From Bettongia penicillata ogilbyi (taxonomy: Eukaryota > Chordata > Mammalia > Diprotodontia > Potoroidae), in NCBI GenBank assembly GCA_023548195.1, contig JAJHZJ010000009.1, positions 2,895,501-2,959,500 on the forward strand: a stretch of DNA of 64,000 nt, in the 5' to 3' direction. The stretch's first letter is position 1. The number at the start of each line of letters is the position of its first letter. A program made the translations under genes and the position numbers. The notes beneath the pieces were generated by a model that was not told the origin of the DNA, ran no database searches, and saw nothing but the letters and a program-made list of their open reading frames with translations. Positions 51,732-61,530 of this stretch are shown piece after piece.

Positions 51732-52264
51732 AAGTGGTTTTCAAAATGTGGTCCAAGGACCAGTGGACATTCCTGACTCCTTTTTGGGGTATCTGTGAAG
51801 TCAAAACTACTTTAATTATAATAATGCTAAAATGTTATTTGAGTATGACAAATACACCTCATTTTTCCAACTACATATCTGTGTGAAGTTGGATTTTCTT
51901 CATGTACTTCAACCAAAATAATATTACAACAGATTGAATGCAGAAGTAGTTAAGAGAATCCAGCTGTATTCTATTATACCAGGCATTAAAGAGATTTGCA
52001 AAAATATGTAAAGCAATGTAATTCCTTGCTATTTTTTTTGTTTCAGAAAATATAGTTATTTTTCATGAAATGTTGCATTGGCATGAAATGAATTTTTTTG
52101 TTATTTTTAAATGAATTCATAAATATTTATAATTTTATGAGTTTTAATTTCCAACATGGTAAATATCTGTAGTTATAACACATGTCAACAAATGCTCTTT
52201 AGAGTTCTTAATAATTCTTAAGAGTGTAAAACAGTCCTTAGATCAAAAAGTCTGAGAATCACTG
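51732..52264 (+). mobile_element. hAT DNA transposon, internally deleted
   Basis: Opens 'agtggttttcaaaatgtggt', closes 'gatcaaaaagtctgagaatc' + ACTG; the ends are imperfect inverted repeats (AGTGGTTTTCAAA against CAGTGATTCTCAGA). The 5' two thirds of the transposase are missing, and the C-terminal coding piece survives. An 8-bp target duplication was not found. Confidence 0.7.
51864..52011 (+). pseudogene. hAT transposase C-terminus relic
   Basis: The frame at 51864 reads FPTTYLCEVGFSS and then TSTK, the conserved start of the hAT C-terminal dimerisation region. After a frame change near 51908-51912 it continues NRLNAEVV and ends IKEICKNM before TAA at 52009-52011. This domain holds hAT transposase multimers together; the catalytic part is absent, so the copy is dead. 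Confidence 0.65.
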
Positions 52265-52348
52265 CCCTAAACCACATTATTTTTATCATACTTAGCAAAC
52301 TAGACAGGGTATCTACAGACATAGATGGACATAATTTTGCCCTCAGAA

Positions 52349-52359
52349 AGCTTACATTT
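52349..52359 (+). repeat. Target-site duplication of L1 (left)
   Basis: AGCTTACATTT, repeated at 52936-52946. Confidence 0.75.
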
Positions 52360-52935
52360 ATAATTTTTAAAAATTTTGTTTTTTCCAGTTACATGTAAAA
52401 AAAAAATTTAACATTTATTTTTTAAAATTTTGAGTCCTAGTTTCTTTCCATCCCTCCCCTATCTTACCCCTTTTTGAGAAAAGAAGCAATTTGATATCAA
52501 TTATACATGTGTATTTACCTAAAACATATTTCTACACTTAACCATGTTGCAAAAAGAAAACACAGATCCTCCCCCCTAAAAAAAGAAAAAAAAATAACCT
52601 CAAGAAATGGAGTTTAAAAAAATACTTCTCTCTGCATTTAGACTCCATTAATTCTTTCTCTGGAGGTGGACAGCATTTTTTATCATAAGTCCTTTGGACT
52701 TGTCTTGGATCATTGTAATGCTGAGAAGAGATGTCATTCATGGTTAGCTGATCATCATATGATATCACGTGTACACATATGTACAATGTTCTCCTGGTTC
52801 TGCTTACTTCACTTTGTATCAGTTCATATAAGTCTTTCCAGGTTTTTTTTGAAATCATCTCGGTCATCATTTCTTATAGCACAGTAGTATTCTGTCACAA
52901 TTATATACCATAACCTTTTAGCCATTCCCCAGAGA
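52360..52935 (-). mobile_element. L1 LINE 3' end with TSD
   Basis: Minus-strand order: 'tctggggaatggctaa', a 'ctatgagaaat'-type segment, 'gaactgatacaaagtgaagt', 'agcagaaccaggagaacatt', 'gagaaagaattaatggagtc', purine run, 'acatgtaactggaaaaaac'. The 110-residue minus frame is this 3' region, not a gene. Confidence 0.9.
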
Positions 52936-52946
52936 GCTTACATTTT

Positions 52947-53045
52947 AAGACAGATACACTGACACAGGAACACATTTGCACAGAAAAACCAAGCAATAAA
53001 CTAGGATATGAATGACCCATAAGGTAGATAGAACACTTCTTCTGA
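52947..53045 (+). repeat. Old interspersed repeat (right half)
   Basis: 'ccctcagaaagcttacattt' left of the L1 and 'taagacagatacactgacac' right of it form one broken copy of the 2995-type family. Confidence 0.5.
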
Positions 53046-53049
53046 TTCT

Positions 53050-53145
53050 ATTTGAATTATTTTCACGTGTATCTAACTAGATTGTCAGTTCTCTGAAGGC
53101 AAGGCCTAGGGCTCATATTACCTGAATGTCTAGCAAAGAGCCATG
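53050..53145 (+). mobile_element. L2 LINE 3' tail
   Basis: 'gattgtcagttctctgaagg', 'caaggcctagggctcatatt'. Confidence 0.6.
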
Positions 53146-53550
53146 GGCTGGCTCTTAGCCTCTTCAAGACTTTTTCCACACACTGACACTAACACCTAGA
53201 AAGATACACTGTATCAAACCTGGAGTATTCAGAACAGCAAAATGTAGGTTCTTCTAATGCAATAGGAAGTTGTTAAGATGTCATCACAACTATATTACAA
53301 TGAAATGACAAATTAACACATTCCCAGGGACTGATTTCCCCAGACTGGCTATCTACAGAAACCTGAATGTGGCAACAAATCGCTTACCATCCTGGTGCTG
53401 TCTTTGACAGGTCAACCTGGACTTCTAGAACTGGGAATACCCTTAAGTTTAAATTCCTAAGAGTGCATTTCTGAGATGTCAACTCTTGGGAGAATATAGG
53501 CTAAAATATATAGGCTAATATATGGTTTTAGATACAATTACAGAACATGG
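53146..53550. other. Single-copy sequence
   Basis: Repeat-free; 53270-53400 is AT-rich with 'caaattaacacattcccagg'. No clear motif cluster. Confidence 0.35.
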
Positions 53551-53554
53551 AGGA

Positions 53555-53850
53555 GAAGTAAGGTAATGGTTATCATAAAACAACCTTGGAGATCTTGTAG
53601 TTCAGAGATTCTTAACCTGGGGTCCTTGAACTTTTTTTTTTTAAAAAGTATTAACTATATTTTAATGTAATTTGTTTCCTTTGTAATTTAGGTATTTTTA
53701 AAATTCATTTAAAAATGCTTTTATTTGAGAAGGGGTCCATAGGCTTTACCAAACTACCAAAGGGGTGTGATGTACAAAAAAGGGGAAAAATTCCTGATCT
53801 AGTCCAATTCCCTGATTTTATAGATTAGGAAACTGAGGTCAAAAGAGGTA
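53555..53850 (-). mobile_element. THER1-type SINE split by a hAT element
   Basis: 'aacaaccttggagatcttgt' precedes and 'ctagtccaattccctgattt', 'gattaggaaactgaggtcaa' follow the insertion at about 53612-53812. Confidence 0.6.
53612..53812 (-). mobile_element. Non-autonomous hAT-like DNA transposon
   Basis: 'cagagattcttaacctgggg', 'tttgtttcctttgtaattta', 'gaaggggtccataggcttta'. Same family as 42733 and 58445. Confidence 0.65.
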
Positions 53851-54105
53851 AACTATAATAGTAGCTGACATTTATATTATGTCTTAAAATTTATAAAGTG
53901 CCTTATGCTTCTCTTTATTTTCACTCACACACACACACACAAAACTGATGAGGTAGATTCTATGGAGAAACATTATTGCCATAATTATTGCCACATTATA
54001 GATGAAGAAACTGAGGTTGAGACAGGTGACATGATTTGCCCAAGGTCACAAATCTAGGTAACAGCAAAGCCAGGGACTAGGACCCCAGTTCCCAGACTCA
54101 CTTGC
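53851..54105 (-). mobile_element. MIR-class SINE with short (CA)n
   Basis: 'taatagtagctgacatttat', 'ttataaagtgccttatgctt', (CA)n at 53924-53942, 'gatgaagaaactgaggttga', 'gatttgcccaaggtcacaaa'. Confidence 0.8.
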
Positions 54106-54265
54106 AAGGACAGCTGACAAAGCTGCCTGAGGTCTAAGGTGATCATGGGTAAGCTCTCAGAGATACTAGGTTTTCACAGAAAAACACTGGTAGACTGAGA
54201 GTCTTCAGGATGGAATTACAGAATGACAATTGATCAAGCTGAAATGGACTTTAGGTACCATCTAT
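54106..54265. other. No feature seen
   Basis: Single-copy sequence. Confidence 0.4.
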
Positions 54266-54269
54266 TCTA

Positions 54270-54350
54270 GGTCATAGATCACAGACTGAGATAGAAATGG
54301 CCTCAGAGACCATCTGGTCCAATTAGCAAATTGTACAGATGTACCCTGAG
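54270..54350 (-). mobile_element. THER1-type SINE, first piece
   Basis: 'ggcctcagagaccatctggt', 'ccaattagcaaattgtacag'. The missing head may be the piece at 54670. Confidence 0.55.
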
Positions 54351-54669
54351 GCTAAAAGCATAAGACTGCCCTCCTTGGTGGGGACTGAGGGTTGATGTTG
54401 GCAAGATCTTGGAGACACCCTGGTCTTTAAGCTTCATGTTGGCTTTTCCCCAGAGTGTTTGTCTCCCTTGGGGGAGGGTTTTGAAGATAATCTGTAACTG
54501 TGTTTCTTCTGTCCCAAAGGTGGAAGCCAGAAAACCAGGCTCTTTCTTTCTCCAAGCTCTTGCCAACCTTGCCCTTCATGTAGGTGTTGAAAGTTGACTA
54601 ATCGTTCTCCACCAGTGAAGTAAGTGTTAATGGGTTTTGCCCTGGTGGAGAGTGAGGGTGGGGTGGTGT
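54351..54669. other. Unassigned sequence between two THER1 pieces
   Basis: No repeat or domain recognised; overlapping short frames on both strands. Confidence 0.35.
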
Positions 54670-54790
54670 TACACAGATGGGCATATGGAAGCCCAGAGAA
54701 ATAAAATTTGCTCACAGTTACAGAGCTAGTAAGTAACAGAGTCAAGACTCAAACTCAGGACTACAGTGCTATTTCCAGCTAGGCCACTTA
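54670..54790 (-). mobile_element. THER1/MIR-type SINE piece
   Basis: 'tttgctcacagttacagagc', 'tagtaagtaacagagtcaag', 'actcaaactcaggactacag'. Confidence 0.65.
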
Positions 54791-55055
54791 TATAATCTCT
54801 TGACTCATGGGGTGAATTTCTGGTGATGGAATTTTGTGTACTGTAGCAGATGTATATGGAGGCAGATGGAACACTTCAGGGGCTGGTGCAGGGTCTCATG
54901 TTCATTCAGTCAAGACACATGGGCAGGTGGTGGCTTACTATGCTTGTCCAACGCTCATTAAAAAAAGGGGGACACCTGGAAGAGTCTGTAACCTTTGCTG
55001 CCTAATTATTTTTTTCTCTGCCCTGCATCTAAACTGACTAGTGCTGGGTCATGGA
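54791..55055. other. No feature seen
   Basis: Single-copy sequence. Confidence 0.4.
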
Positions 55056-55057
55056 GC

Positions 55058-55258
55058 CATCATGGAATAGTAAAAAGAGTACTGGCTCCAGAGTCAAAGG
55101 GTTTGGGTTCAAATCTTGACAGGTGCCTACTACTTGTGTGATCTTGGGCAAGTCACCTAATCTTCTTGGGCCTCAGTTTCTTTATCTGTATAATGAGAGG
55201 ATTGGATTAGACCACCTCTGGCGTTTCTTCTAGCTCTAGATCTATGGTCCATGTGGTC
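55058..55258 (+). mobile_element. THER1/MIR-type SINE, near full length
   Basis: 'catggaatagtaaaaagagt', 'gtgatcttgggcaagtcacc', 'gggcctcagtttctttatct', tail 'ttcttctagctctagatcta'. Confidence 0.9.
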
Positions 55259-55780
55259 GTGCCTCAGTCAGATGAACTTGAGAATAGCAGAAAGAACTCA
55301 AATTTGCTCAAGGTCCATTGGGTGGTGATTCCATTTTATTTTGAACTGAAAATCCAAATATGAGGTGTTAGCATATCTGAAAAAAATGTTCATGTTGCCC
55401 AAAAAAAGGGTATGAAACCATCTTAGACCAGAGTTTCAGGTAGCAGAGTCTGGCATGTATGCTCATCAGTATCTAGATGCTAGAGAATCATATAAATATT
55501 TTCCCCCTATCATTACACAGAATGGTCAGCAAGAGACTTTTATAAGAACATACAAACTTCAGCACTGAGGTTTTATGCCATCAGTTGGATGAGATTGTGA
55601 ATTTTTAATTTGTCTGTTGGTAGAGTTCTCCTCCCCCTCCCCCAACCCCAAGGCATGCATCTCAGATTTCTCTTCCACATGCAATAATTTAGAAAGCTTT
55701 CTGATAATTATGGTTTAATATTTTGGCGTAAGGGAAGTATTTGAATTACTATAATGAAAGACTGAATGCCAAGTTTCAGT
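55259..55780. other. Single-copy sequence, no feature seen
   Basis: AT-rich; no repeat or exon recognised. Confidence 0.4.
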
Positions 55781-55784
55781 AAAG

Positions 55785-55980
55785 TGATTCCCTGGATTAG
55801 AAGTAAAGAGACCTGGGTGGATCAAATAAGAAATTGGGGGCTCCATCTTCTCTAATCATTGTATGACCTTGGGCAAGTTGCTTCCCCTGTCAATGTTTCT
55901 GGTTCCTCAACTGCAACAGGTGATTGAGTTAGATGATATCCAAGGTCTCCGCCAGCTTTAATATACACTGATTACCAGAA
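55785..55980 (+). mobile_element. THER1/MIR-type SINE
   Basis: 'gtatgaccttgggcaagttg', 'gttagatgatatccaaggtc', 'tccgccagctttaatataca'. Confidence 0.7.
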
Positions 55981-55989
55981 TCCACTAGG

Positions 55990-56370
55990 ATGACCTAATC
56001 AAGTTCCTCAATAATCCTTTCATCCTTTCAACCCTCTAGGTTAAGCTCATCGGCTCTAATCTCATCACCATGCTGGTAACCCAAGCCTTGACTGACACCA
56101 CCTCCTTCAGCCTCCTCTCCTCTCTGACCGAAGGCCCGGAGGGTGAAGTGCCAAACTCCTCCCAAAGTCCACTCCACTGGACATTAGGTACCCTCTGGTA
56201 TTCCTCCTCCTCCCCAGCCTTTTCCTGCCTCTTAGTATATGTTGTTTTCCCCTTTAGATTGTAAGATCCTCCAGGGCAGGGACTGCCTTTTTTGTTAATT
56301 GCATCCTCACTACTTAGCAGGCACAAATCAGGCTTTTAATCATTGTTTATTGGATTGGATGGGATCCAGA
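55990..56370 (+). mobile_element. L2 LINE 3' end
   Basis: The tail is clear: 'cctttagattgtaagatcct', 'ccagggcagggactgccttt', 'gtttattggattggatggga'. 55990-56210 is assigned to L2 with less certainty. Confidence 0.65.
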
Positions 56371-56379
56371 ATGGAATGA

Positions 56380-56602
56380 AGAACAAAAGAATGAATTTTC
56401 ATGTTGTCAGACACTTCAATTAACATTCAAACCAATTTTATTCTTATCCAATCGAGCAATTTGGAGATTCTTCTACAAGATCAGCAGAGATGTGGATAAC
56501 GAAAAGCTGCCACCAGGAGCATGGCTTTATGTCCTGTTGTAGGGTGGGAACCCCTGGTTGTTTTCATGATAACTTGGCCTTTTCCTTTGGATCCATTTAT
56601 GG
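56380..56602. promoter_or_regulatory. Repeat-free block, weak regulatory candidate
   Basis: Two CCAAT motifs 17 bp apart ('accaattttattcttatcca' + ATCG, about 56430-56454) and 'cttcaattaacattca'. Retained CpGs (ATCGAGC, AACGAAA). Function inferred only. Confidence 0.25.
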
Positions 56603-56604
56603 TC

Positions 56605-56720
56605 CTAGGTTCAACAACCAGTTATTAAGCATCTAATATGTGTGAGTCACTGTTCTAGACCCTGAAACAAACAGTCCATGATCTCTACAAGTTCACGTTC
56701 TACAGAACTGTTAGAACAGG
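56605..56720 (+). repeat. Old interspersed repeat family (as at 2995)
   Basis: 'cagttattaagcatctaata', 'tctctacaagttcacgttct'. Confidence 0.55.
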
Positions 56721-56724
56721 GAAG

Positions 56725-56920
56725 TAGCATGGTGCAGCACAGAGGAAAGAATGATGAACTTGGAGCTGGTGGACTTGAGTTCAAGTACTGGTTATATGAC
56801 CTTGGAAAAGTGATTGACTTCTCTAGGCCTCAGTTTCCCTAATTTCCAAATGAAGGGTTGGACCAGATGGTCTTCAAGGGTCTTTCCAGTACTAGATTTA
56901 GGATCTCATAGAGCAGAAGA
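56725..56920 (+). mobile_element. THER1/MIR-type SINE
   Basis: 'acttgagttcaagtactggt', 'aggcctcagtttccctaatt', 'gaccagatggtcttcaaggg', 'tctttccagtactagattta'. Confidence 0.85.
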
Positions 56921-57030
56921 AAGAGGACTAAACTCTCCGTTGGGAGAACTATATTCTAATATTGCCTCTTTCACAGGCATACTGTTTGACCTTGGGTCAA
57001 GTTATTTCAACTCTGTATCTCAGTATCTTC
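56921..57030 (+). mobile_element. MIR-type SINE head
   Basis: 'tttgaccttgggtcaagtta' and 'tcagtatcttcattatttta'. The core is replaced by the microsatellite that follows; the other side may resume at about 57313. Confidence 0.6.
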
Positions 57031-57036
57031 ATTATT

Positions 57037-57047
57037 TTATACATACA

Positions 57048-57080
<33 letters not shown>
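57037..57080 (+). repeat. (CATA)n microsatellite
   Basis: About ten uninterrupted tetranucleotides. Confidence 0.95.
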
Positions 57081-57325
57081 GCATATAAAATATTATATTA
57101 TGTAACATGTAGCATAGTATAGATACAATGTATTATGCATAATTATATGCATATAATTATATACAATGTATGTATATAATCATAGATAATATATTGTATA
57201 CATATTATATAATATATACATATATAATGCATTATATTAATATATTAATATATAATGTATCACATATGCAATATAGTAATAACATTTAATATATAATGTC
57301 ATATATATTATCCTCAGTATCTGTC
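57081..57325. repeat. AT-rich, palindrome-rich tract
   Basis: Almost exclusively ATAT/TATA with many self-complementary words, for example ATTATATGCATATAAT near 57141. Confidence 0.85.
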
Positions 57326-57351
57326 AAATACTAATACCTTTCCAACCAACC

Positions 57352-57360
57352 TCACAGAGT
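57352..57360 (+). repeat. Target-site duplication of SINE (left)
   Basis: TCACAGAGT, repeated at 57671-57679. Confidence 0.8.
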
Positions 57361-57670
57361 GGGTAGCTAGGTGGTGCAGTGGACAGAGGACCAGTGCAGG
57401 AGTCAGGAGGACCTGAGTTCAAGTCTCACCCCAGACACTTGACAGTCACTAGCTGTGTGACCTCAGGCAAGTCACTTAACCCTAATTGTCTCATCCTGGG
57501 TCATCTCCAGTCATCCTGGTGAATATCTGGTCACTGGATTCAGATGACTCTGGAGGAGAAGTGAGGTTGATGACCTGCACACCCTCTCTCACTCAAAACA
57601 AGTGCAAGTCATATCATTATTTCTCTGATGGCATGGTCTTCTTTAGCAACGAAGGATGAACACACACACT
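57361..57670 (+). mobile_element. Marsupial SINE, full length, 'gtcatctccagtcatcctg' tail type
   Basis: Complete: tRNA-like head 'gggtagctaggtggtgcagt', B-box 'gagttcaagtctcacc', core 'gacctcaggcaagtcactta', then tail 'ggtcatctccagtcatcctg', 'ggattcagatgactctggag' and 'gtcttctttagcaacgaagg', ending in ACACAC. The 9-bp TSD shows it inserted as one unit, so head and tail belong together. Confidence 0.95.
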
Positions 57671-57679
57671 TCACAGAGT

Positions 57680-57765
57680 TCCATAAAGATAGGGACTGTC
57701 TTTTGCCTTTTTTTGTATCCTCAGCTCTTCAGAGAGTGCTTGGAACTAAGAAGAACAGATTTGGC
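57680..57765 (+). mobile_element. L2 LINE 3' tail
   Basis: 'aaagatagggactgtctttt' and 'tgtatcctcagctcttcaga'. Confidence 0.65.
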
Positions 57766-57789
57766 ACAGAGTTGCTCTTTTGCATTGGC

Positions 57790-58052
57790 ATTTAATAATA
57801 ATAGATAGTATTTTATATAGCACTTTAAGGTTTCGAAAAACTTTATGAATATTTCATTTTGCCTTCACAATCACCCTGCAGGATAGGTGCTATTATTATC
57901 CCTATTTTATAAGGAGGAAATTGCAATAGACAAAGATTAAATAATTTGCCCAGGTTGTCACCCATCTAGTAAGTATCTAAGGCCACATGTGAACTCACAT
58001 CTTCCTGAATCAAAGTCCAACACTATTCATTGAACCACCTAACCACCTTATA
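57790..58052 (-). mobile_element. MIR-class SINE, near full length
   Basis: 'tatagcactttaaggtttcg', 'caatcaccctgcaggatagg', 'tgctattattatccctattt', 'aataatttgcccaggttgtc', 'acatcttcctgaatcaaagt'. Confidence 0.85.
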
Positions 58053-58440
58053 TGCACCGAGAGTGAGATTGCTTTCAGTCCCTCCCCCTTCTTCCCCCAC
58101 ATCTTTTCAAAGGGCATATTGGGGGAGAAGGGGAAGAAAGGGGCATCAGAGGGAGAAGGAGGAAATTATGTCTCCCAATCTGCCACACTTCAAGAATTAG
58201 CAATAGCTGCCTTGGGGCGGAACTACATGGCAATTTGTTTGAGAAGAGGAATTCTGACATTGCATTTTCCAAGTCTAAGAGATAGTGGTAGTAGCAGAGG
58301 CATTGATGCATTTTCTGCAAAAATACATGGAAAAAGTAGACTGTGCACTTTCACTTGACCTGAGAGGGAAGTTCATAGAAAATACTCCTGAATTTACCTC
58401 TTGTGTAAAGGAAGAAGGAATTCAGTTTTTAAGGCCAGGA
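58053..58440. other. Single-copy sequence, no feature seen
   Basis: GA-rich patch at 58115-58165; frames on both strands look accidental. Confidence 0.4.
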
Positions 58441-58444
58441 GTTC

Positions 58445-58642
58445 TTCGAGTTCTTCACTGTTTTTGTGTCATGGACTCCTTTGGCAGTTTGGTGAAGTCT
58501 ATGGACTCCTTTTCAGAATAAGATTCTTTAATAATTGAAGGAAATGCTAAATTTAAACAAAAATAAGGCTAGGTTATTTTTTTCCATCCAAGATTACAGA
58601 CCCCTCTGAAATAGGGTTGAGAAGCTCTAGTCTAGACAGTGT
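58445..58642 (+). mobile_element. Non-autonomous hAT-like DNA transposon
   Basis: 'tgtgtcatggactcctttgg', 'cagtttggtgaagtctatgg', 'actccttttcagaataagat', ending 'gggttgagaagctctag'. Best preserved of three copies (also 42733, 53612). Confidence 0.7.
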
Positions 58643-58985
58643 AGTAGAATAACACAGCCTTTGAGTTAGAGAAGGGAGATTTCTTGGTCAATGCTAGTCT
58701 TATAAGTGTAAGGAGCCAAAGTTTGAGAATTCATGGACTTGACCTAATAGAGGGATAAAATTTTCCAAACAGTATGCTTTTTGGAAAAAGAAGCCTGCCC
58801 ATTTGGACCATGTGGCTGGCAGTGAAGAGGACTCATGACTTGATAAAGATGTACCTGGTCATTACATGAGTGATTTGGATAGTGTAGGTACAATGGGAAA
58901 GGGAATTGCCTGTTTAGTGACTCCTAAAATATTATTGCCTTCTAGGGGGAGTTTATGGCCTATGTGAATGTTTCATGCAATTAAA
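58643..58985. other. No feature seen
   Basis: Single-copy sequence. Confidence 0.4.
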
Positions 58986-58999
58986 AAAAATCTGTTTAT

Positions 59000-59625
59000 G
59001 AGCTCCTATTAGTCTTTTTGTCATCTACATTTTTAAAATTAAAATTTATATTTTCTAATTACTTCTTTCCAAAAATCTCTTTTCTCTTGTCCCTCCCCTC
59101 TGCCCCATTGAGTAAGGGGAAAACTCTTGTAAATACACACTCACACACATATACATATGTATATATATGTGTGTATTATATATATGTGTATATATACACA
59201 TATGTACACATATTATATATATGTATATATATACAGAGGGAAAGAATATCCATTTCTACATTTATCATATCCCAAAAATGTATGTCTCATTTGGTTCCTC
59301 TAAGCCTATAATCTCTCTGTCATCAGTTGGGTATCGTGCCTTCTCATCCGTCTTGTGAAATCACGATGGCTGTTGTGTTGATCGATACTCTTCAGTCTTT
59401 CAAAGTTTGTCGTTACAATGTTGTTATTGCATAAATTGTTCTTCTGGCTCTGCTCAGTTCATTCATTATCAGTTCATATAACTCTTCCCAGGTTTCTTTG
59501 AAACCTTTTTTCCCCTCTGAAATCCTTTCATCATTTCTTGCAGCGTAACAGAATTTCATTACATTCATATACTAAAATTTGTTTAACCATTCCCCAATCT
59601 TCCACACTTTCTGTGAGGTATTAGA
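59000..59625 (-). mobile_element. L1 LINE 3' end with internal TA/TG microsatellite
   Basis: Plus strand: 'gttcttctggctctgctcag', 'attatcagttcatataactc', 'ttcccaggtttctttgaaac', 'accattccccaatct' are reversed L1 3' landmarks. A TA/TG tract at 59140-59236 lies inside. Confidence 0.85.
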
Positions 59626-59848
59626 AAAAAGCTATCCCATATCCAATATACACTTAGTACTGCGATTGATTGTACCAGAACTGGTGATCCCATCAATTAA
59701 TTAATTAAAGATCTTATTACTCACATTTTACCAAAGCTATGCACTAGATGTACCTCAACTATATTTGGAAATTTTCCTGGAGTAGAACTTCAGGTAGAGT
59801 CAACTAATCGAAAAGAGAAAAATTGTTCCTAATAGATTAACTTCTGAA
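59626..59848. other. No feature seen
   Basis: AT-rich; contains (ATTA)-like 'catcaattaattaattaaag' near 59690-59709. Confidence 0.4.
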
Positions 59849-59849
59849 A

Positions 59850-60360
59850 TCCAACCTGGTTTGAGTGACCCCAGAGCCTTTGGGGACCCTGGACCATGGG
59901 TTTCACTAGAATACTGGAGGAAAAAAAACACAGACACAACCAACTAACAGACATGATTGCTAAACTTCTGTGTTGGTGATCTTTAAAAGGTCTTGGAGAG
60001 CAAGAGAAGTACCACAGGCTAGAGAAGGACACATACTCTACTTTTCCAGAAAGGCAAGAGTATGGGGTCCATAAGTCTAGACTTATTACCTTGACATCTA
60101 TTTCTAACAAAACTCTAGAACACTTTATTATGGAATGGTTTATGAGCTCTTAGAAAGGGAATCTTTGATGAGTCATGGCTAGAACGGTACATGCCAGATC
60201 CACTTAATTTCCTATTTTCACACAGTAATGAAAAATCAGGGGATTGTTATGGAAAAGATACCCTTAAATTTCAGAAAAGCATTAAGAAATATATATATAT
60301 TCTGAACACCAAAGAAAGTGAGCTCTCTATAAACAGGAGAACAGAAAGATTGTGCCTGAA
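59850..60360 (+). mobile_element. CR1/L3 LINE relic, 5' segment
   Basis: 'ctacttttccagaaaggcaa', 'ttgacatctatttctaacaa', 'aactctagaacactttatta', 'aacggtacatgccagatcca' follow the reverse-transcriptase coding order of CR1/L3 LINEs. It continues at 60885 after a SINE and another repeat. Confidence 0.65.
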
Positions 60361-60461
60361 ATTGCAACTCTATTACACACAGTAATAGCAAAGCAACTGA
60401 CAGATTGTCTCTTACTACTCTTAAATTTAAGTTGGAGAGATATTCAACAAGCATTTAAGTA

Positions 60462-60692
60462 CTGAGTCATGTCTGACTCTTCATGACCTCATTTGGGGTT
60501 TTCTTGGCAAAGATATTGAAGTGGTTTGCCATTTACTTTTCCAGCTCATTTTATAGACGAGGAAACTGAGGCAAATAGGGTTATGTGATTTGCCCAAGGT
60601 CGTACAGCTATTAAGTGTCTCAGGCTGGAATTGAAGTCAGGTCTTTCTGAATCTAGGTCTTGAGTTCTAGCCACTGTGACACTTAGCTGCCC
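60462..60692 (-). mobile_element. Composite SINE splitting the CR1/L3
   Basis: 'gtcatgtctgactcttcatg', 'ggggttttcttggcaaagat', 'gaggaaactgaggcaaatag', 'gccactgtgacacttagctg'. Confidence 0.9.
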
Positions 60693-60882
60693 TTTATAAA
60701 GTGCCTACAGTGTACCAGATACTGTGTTAAATCTTAAGGTTGTCTTAAGAAAGGGAAAAAACACTGCCAGCAAAATAAAACCAACAGTCCTTACCTTAAG
60801 AAGATTCTATTCTAATGGAGGGGAAAACAAACATGTAAATGATTAAGTGTGCAAAAGATTTGAAGGTAATATGACAGGGGAC
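60693..60882 (+). repeat. Old interspersed repeat family (as at 2995)
   Basis: 'aaagtgcctacagtgtacca', 'gtccttaccttaagaagatt'. Confidence 0.6.
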
Positions 60883-60884
60883 AA

Positions 60885-61530
60885 TAGATTTTTGGCTAGA
60901 TTGAGGTATAGTTAAGTGGAAGTGGAACTAGCTGAACAGCCAGACCAGAGTGATCATTAATCAGTCATCAGTGTCTCTATGGAAAGGGGTCTCCTGTGGA
61001 GTGCCTCAAGGATCTGTCTTTGGCCCTGTACTGTTCAACATGTTTTTCTGTAACTTGGATGAAGACACAGACATCATACCTGTCAAATCTTAGGTGACAG
61101 GAAACTGAGGAGGACATCACATATATTGGATAACAGGATCTGAATCCAAAAGAACAATTTCATAAGGCGAGAATGAAAGACTGAATTGAATGAGATGAAA
61201 TTTGAAGTGGTCAAATATTTCACTCTGTCCTTAACATTAAAAAAAAATTAGTTTCACAACTATGAGACTGGTAACAATCTTTAAGCAAGACTATCTGGGG
61301 CTTTTAATGGGCCAAAAGGCTGTATGAGTTAATGGTGTGAGGTAGTAGGCAAAATTTTAAAAAGTGCTCTTTAAATGACATTACTCTCCTCCCTACAAAC
61401 ACACAAATACTTGCATATTATTCAGAACTTAATTCTGGGCACCATATTTTAGGAAACACAGATCAGTTGGCACATATATATTCTAGCAATAACAGAAGAT
61501 GAGTTCTGAGGGTGTGAAATGACTTCTCCT
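60885..61530 (+). mobile_element. CR1/L3 LINE relic, reverse-transcriptase segment
   Basis: From 60998 one frame reads GVPQGSVFGPVLFNMFFCNL then DEDTDI up to TAG at 61092-61094. This is the classical [21 protein letters not shown] block of CR1/L2/L3 reverse transcriptases. Later 'aacttaattctgggcaccat' and 'attttaggaaacacagatca' belong to the following conserved block. Many stops; dead. Confidence 0.75.

Noticed and set aside
52538..52870. 110-residue minus-strand ORF as a gene
   Set aside because: It lies wholly in an L1 3' end flanked by an 11-bp TSD.
57361..57440. tRNA-like A/B boxes as a tRNA gene
   Set aside because: They are the SINE's tRNA-derived head; no cloverleaf can be formed and a SINE tail follows.
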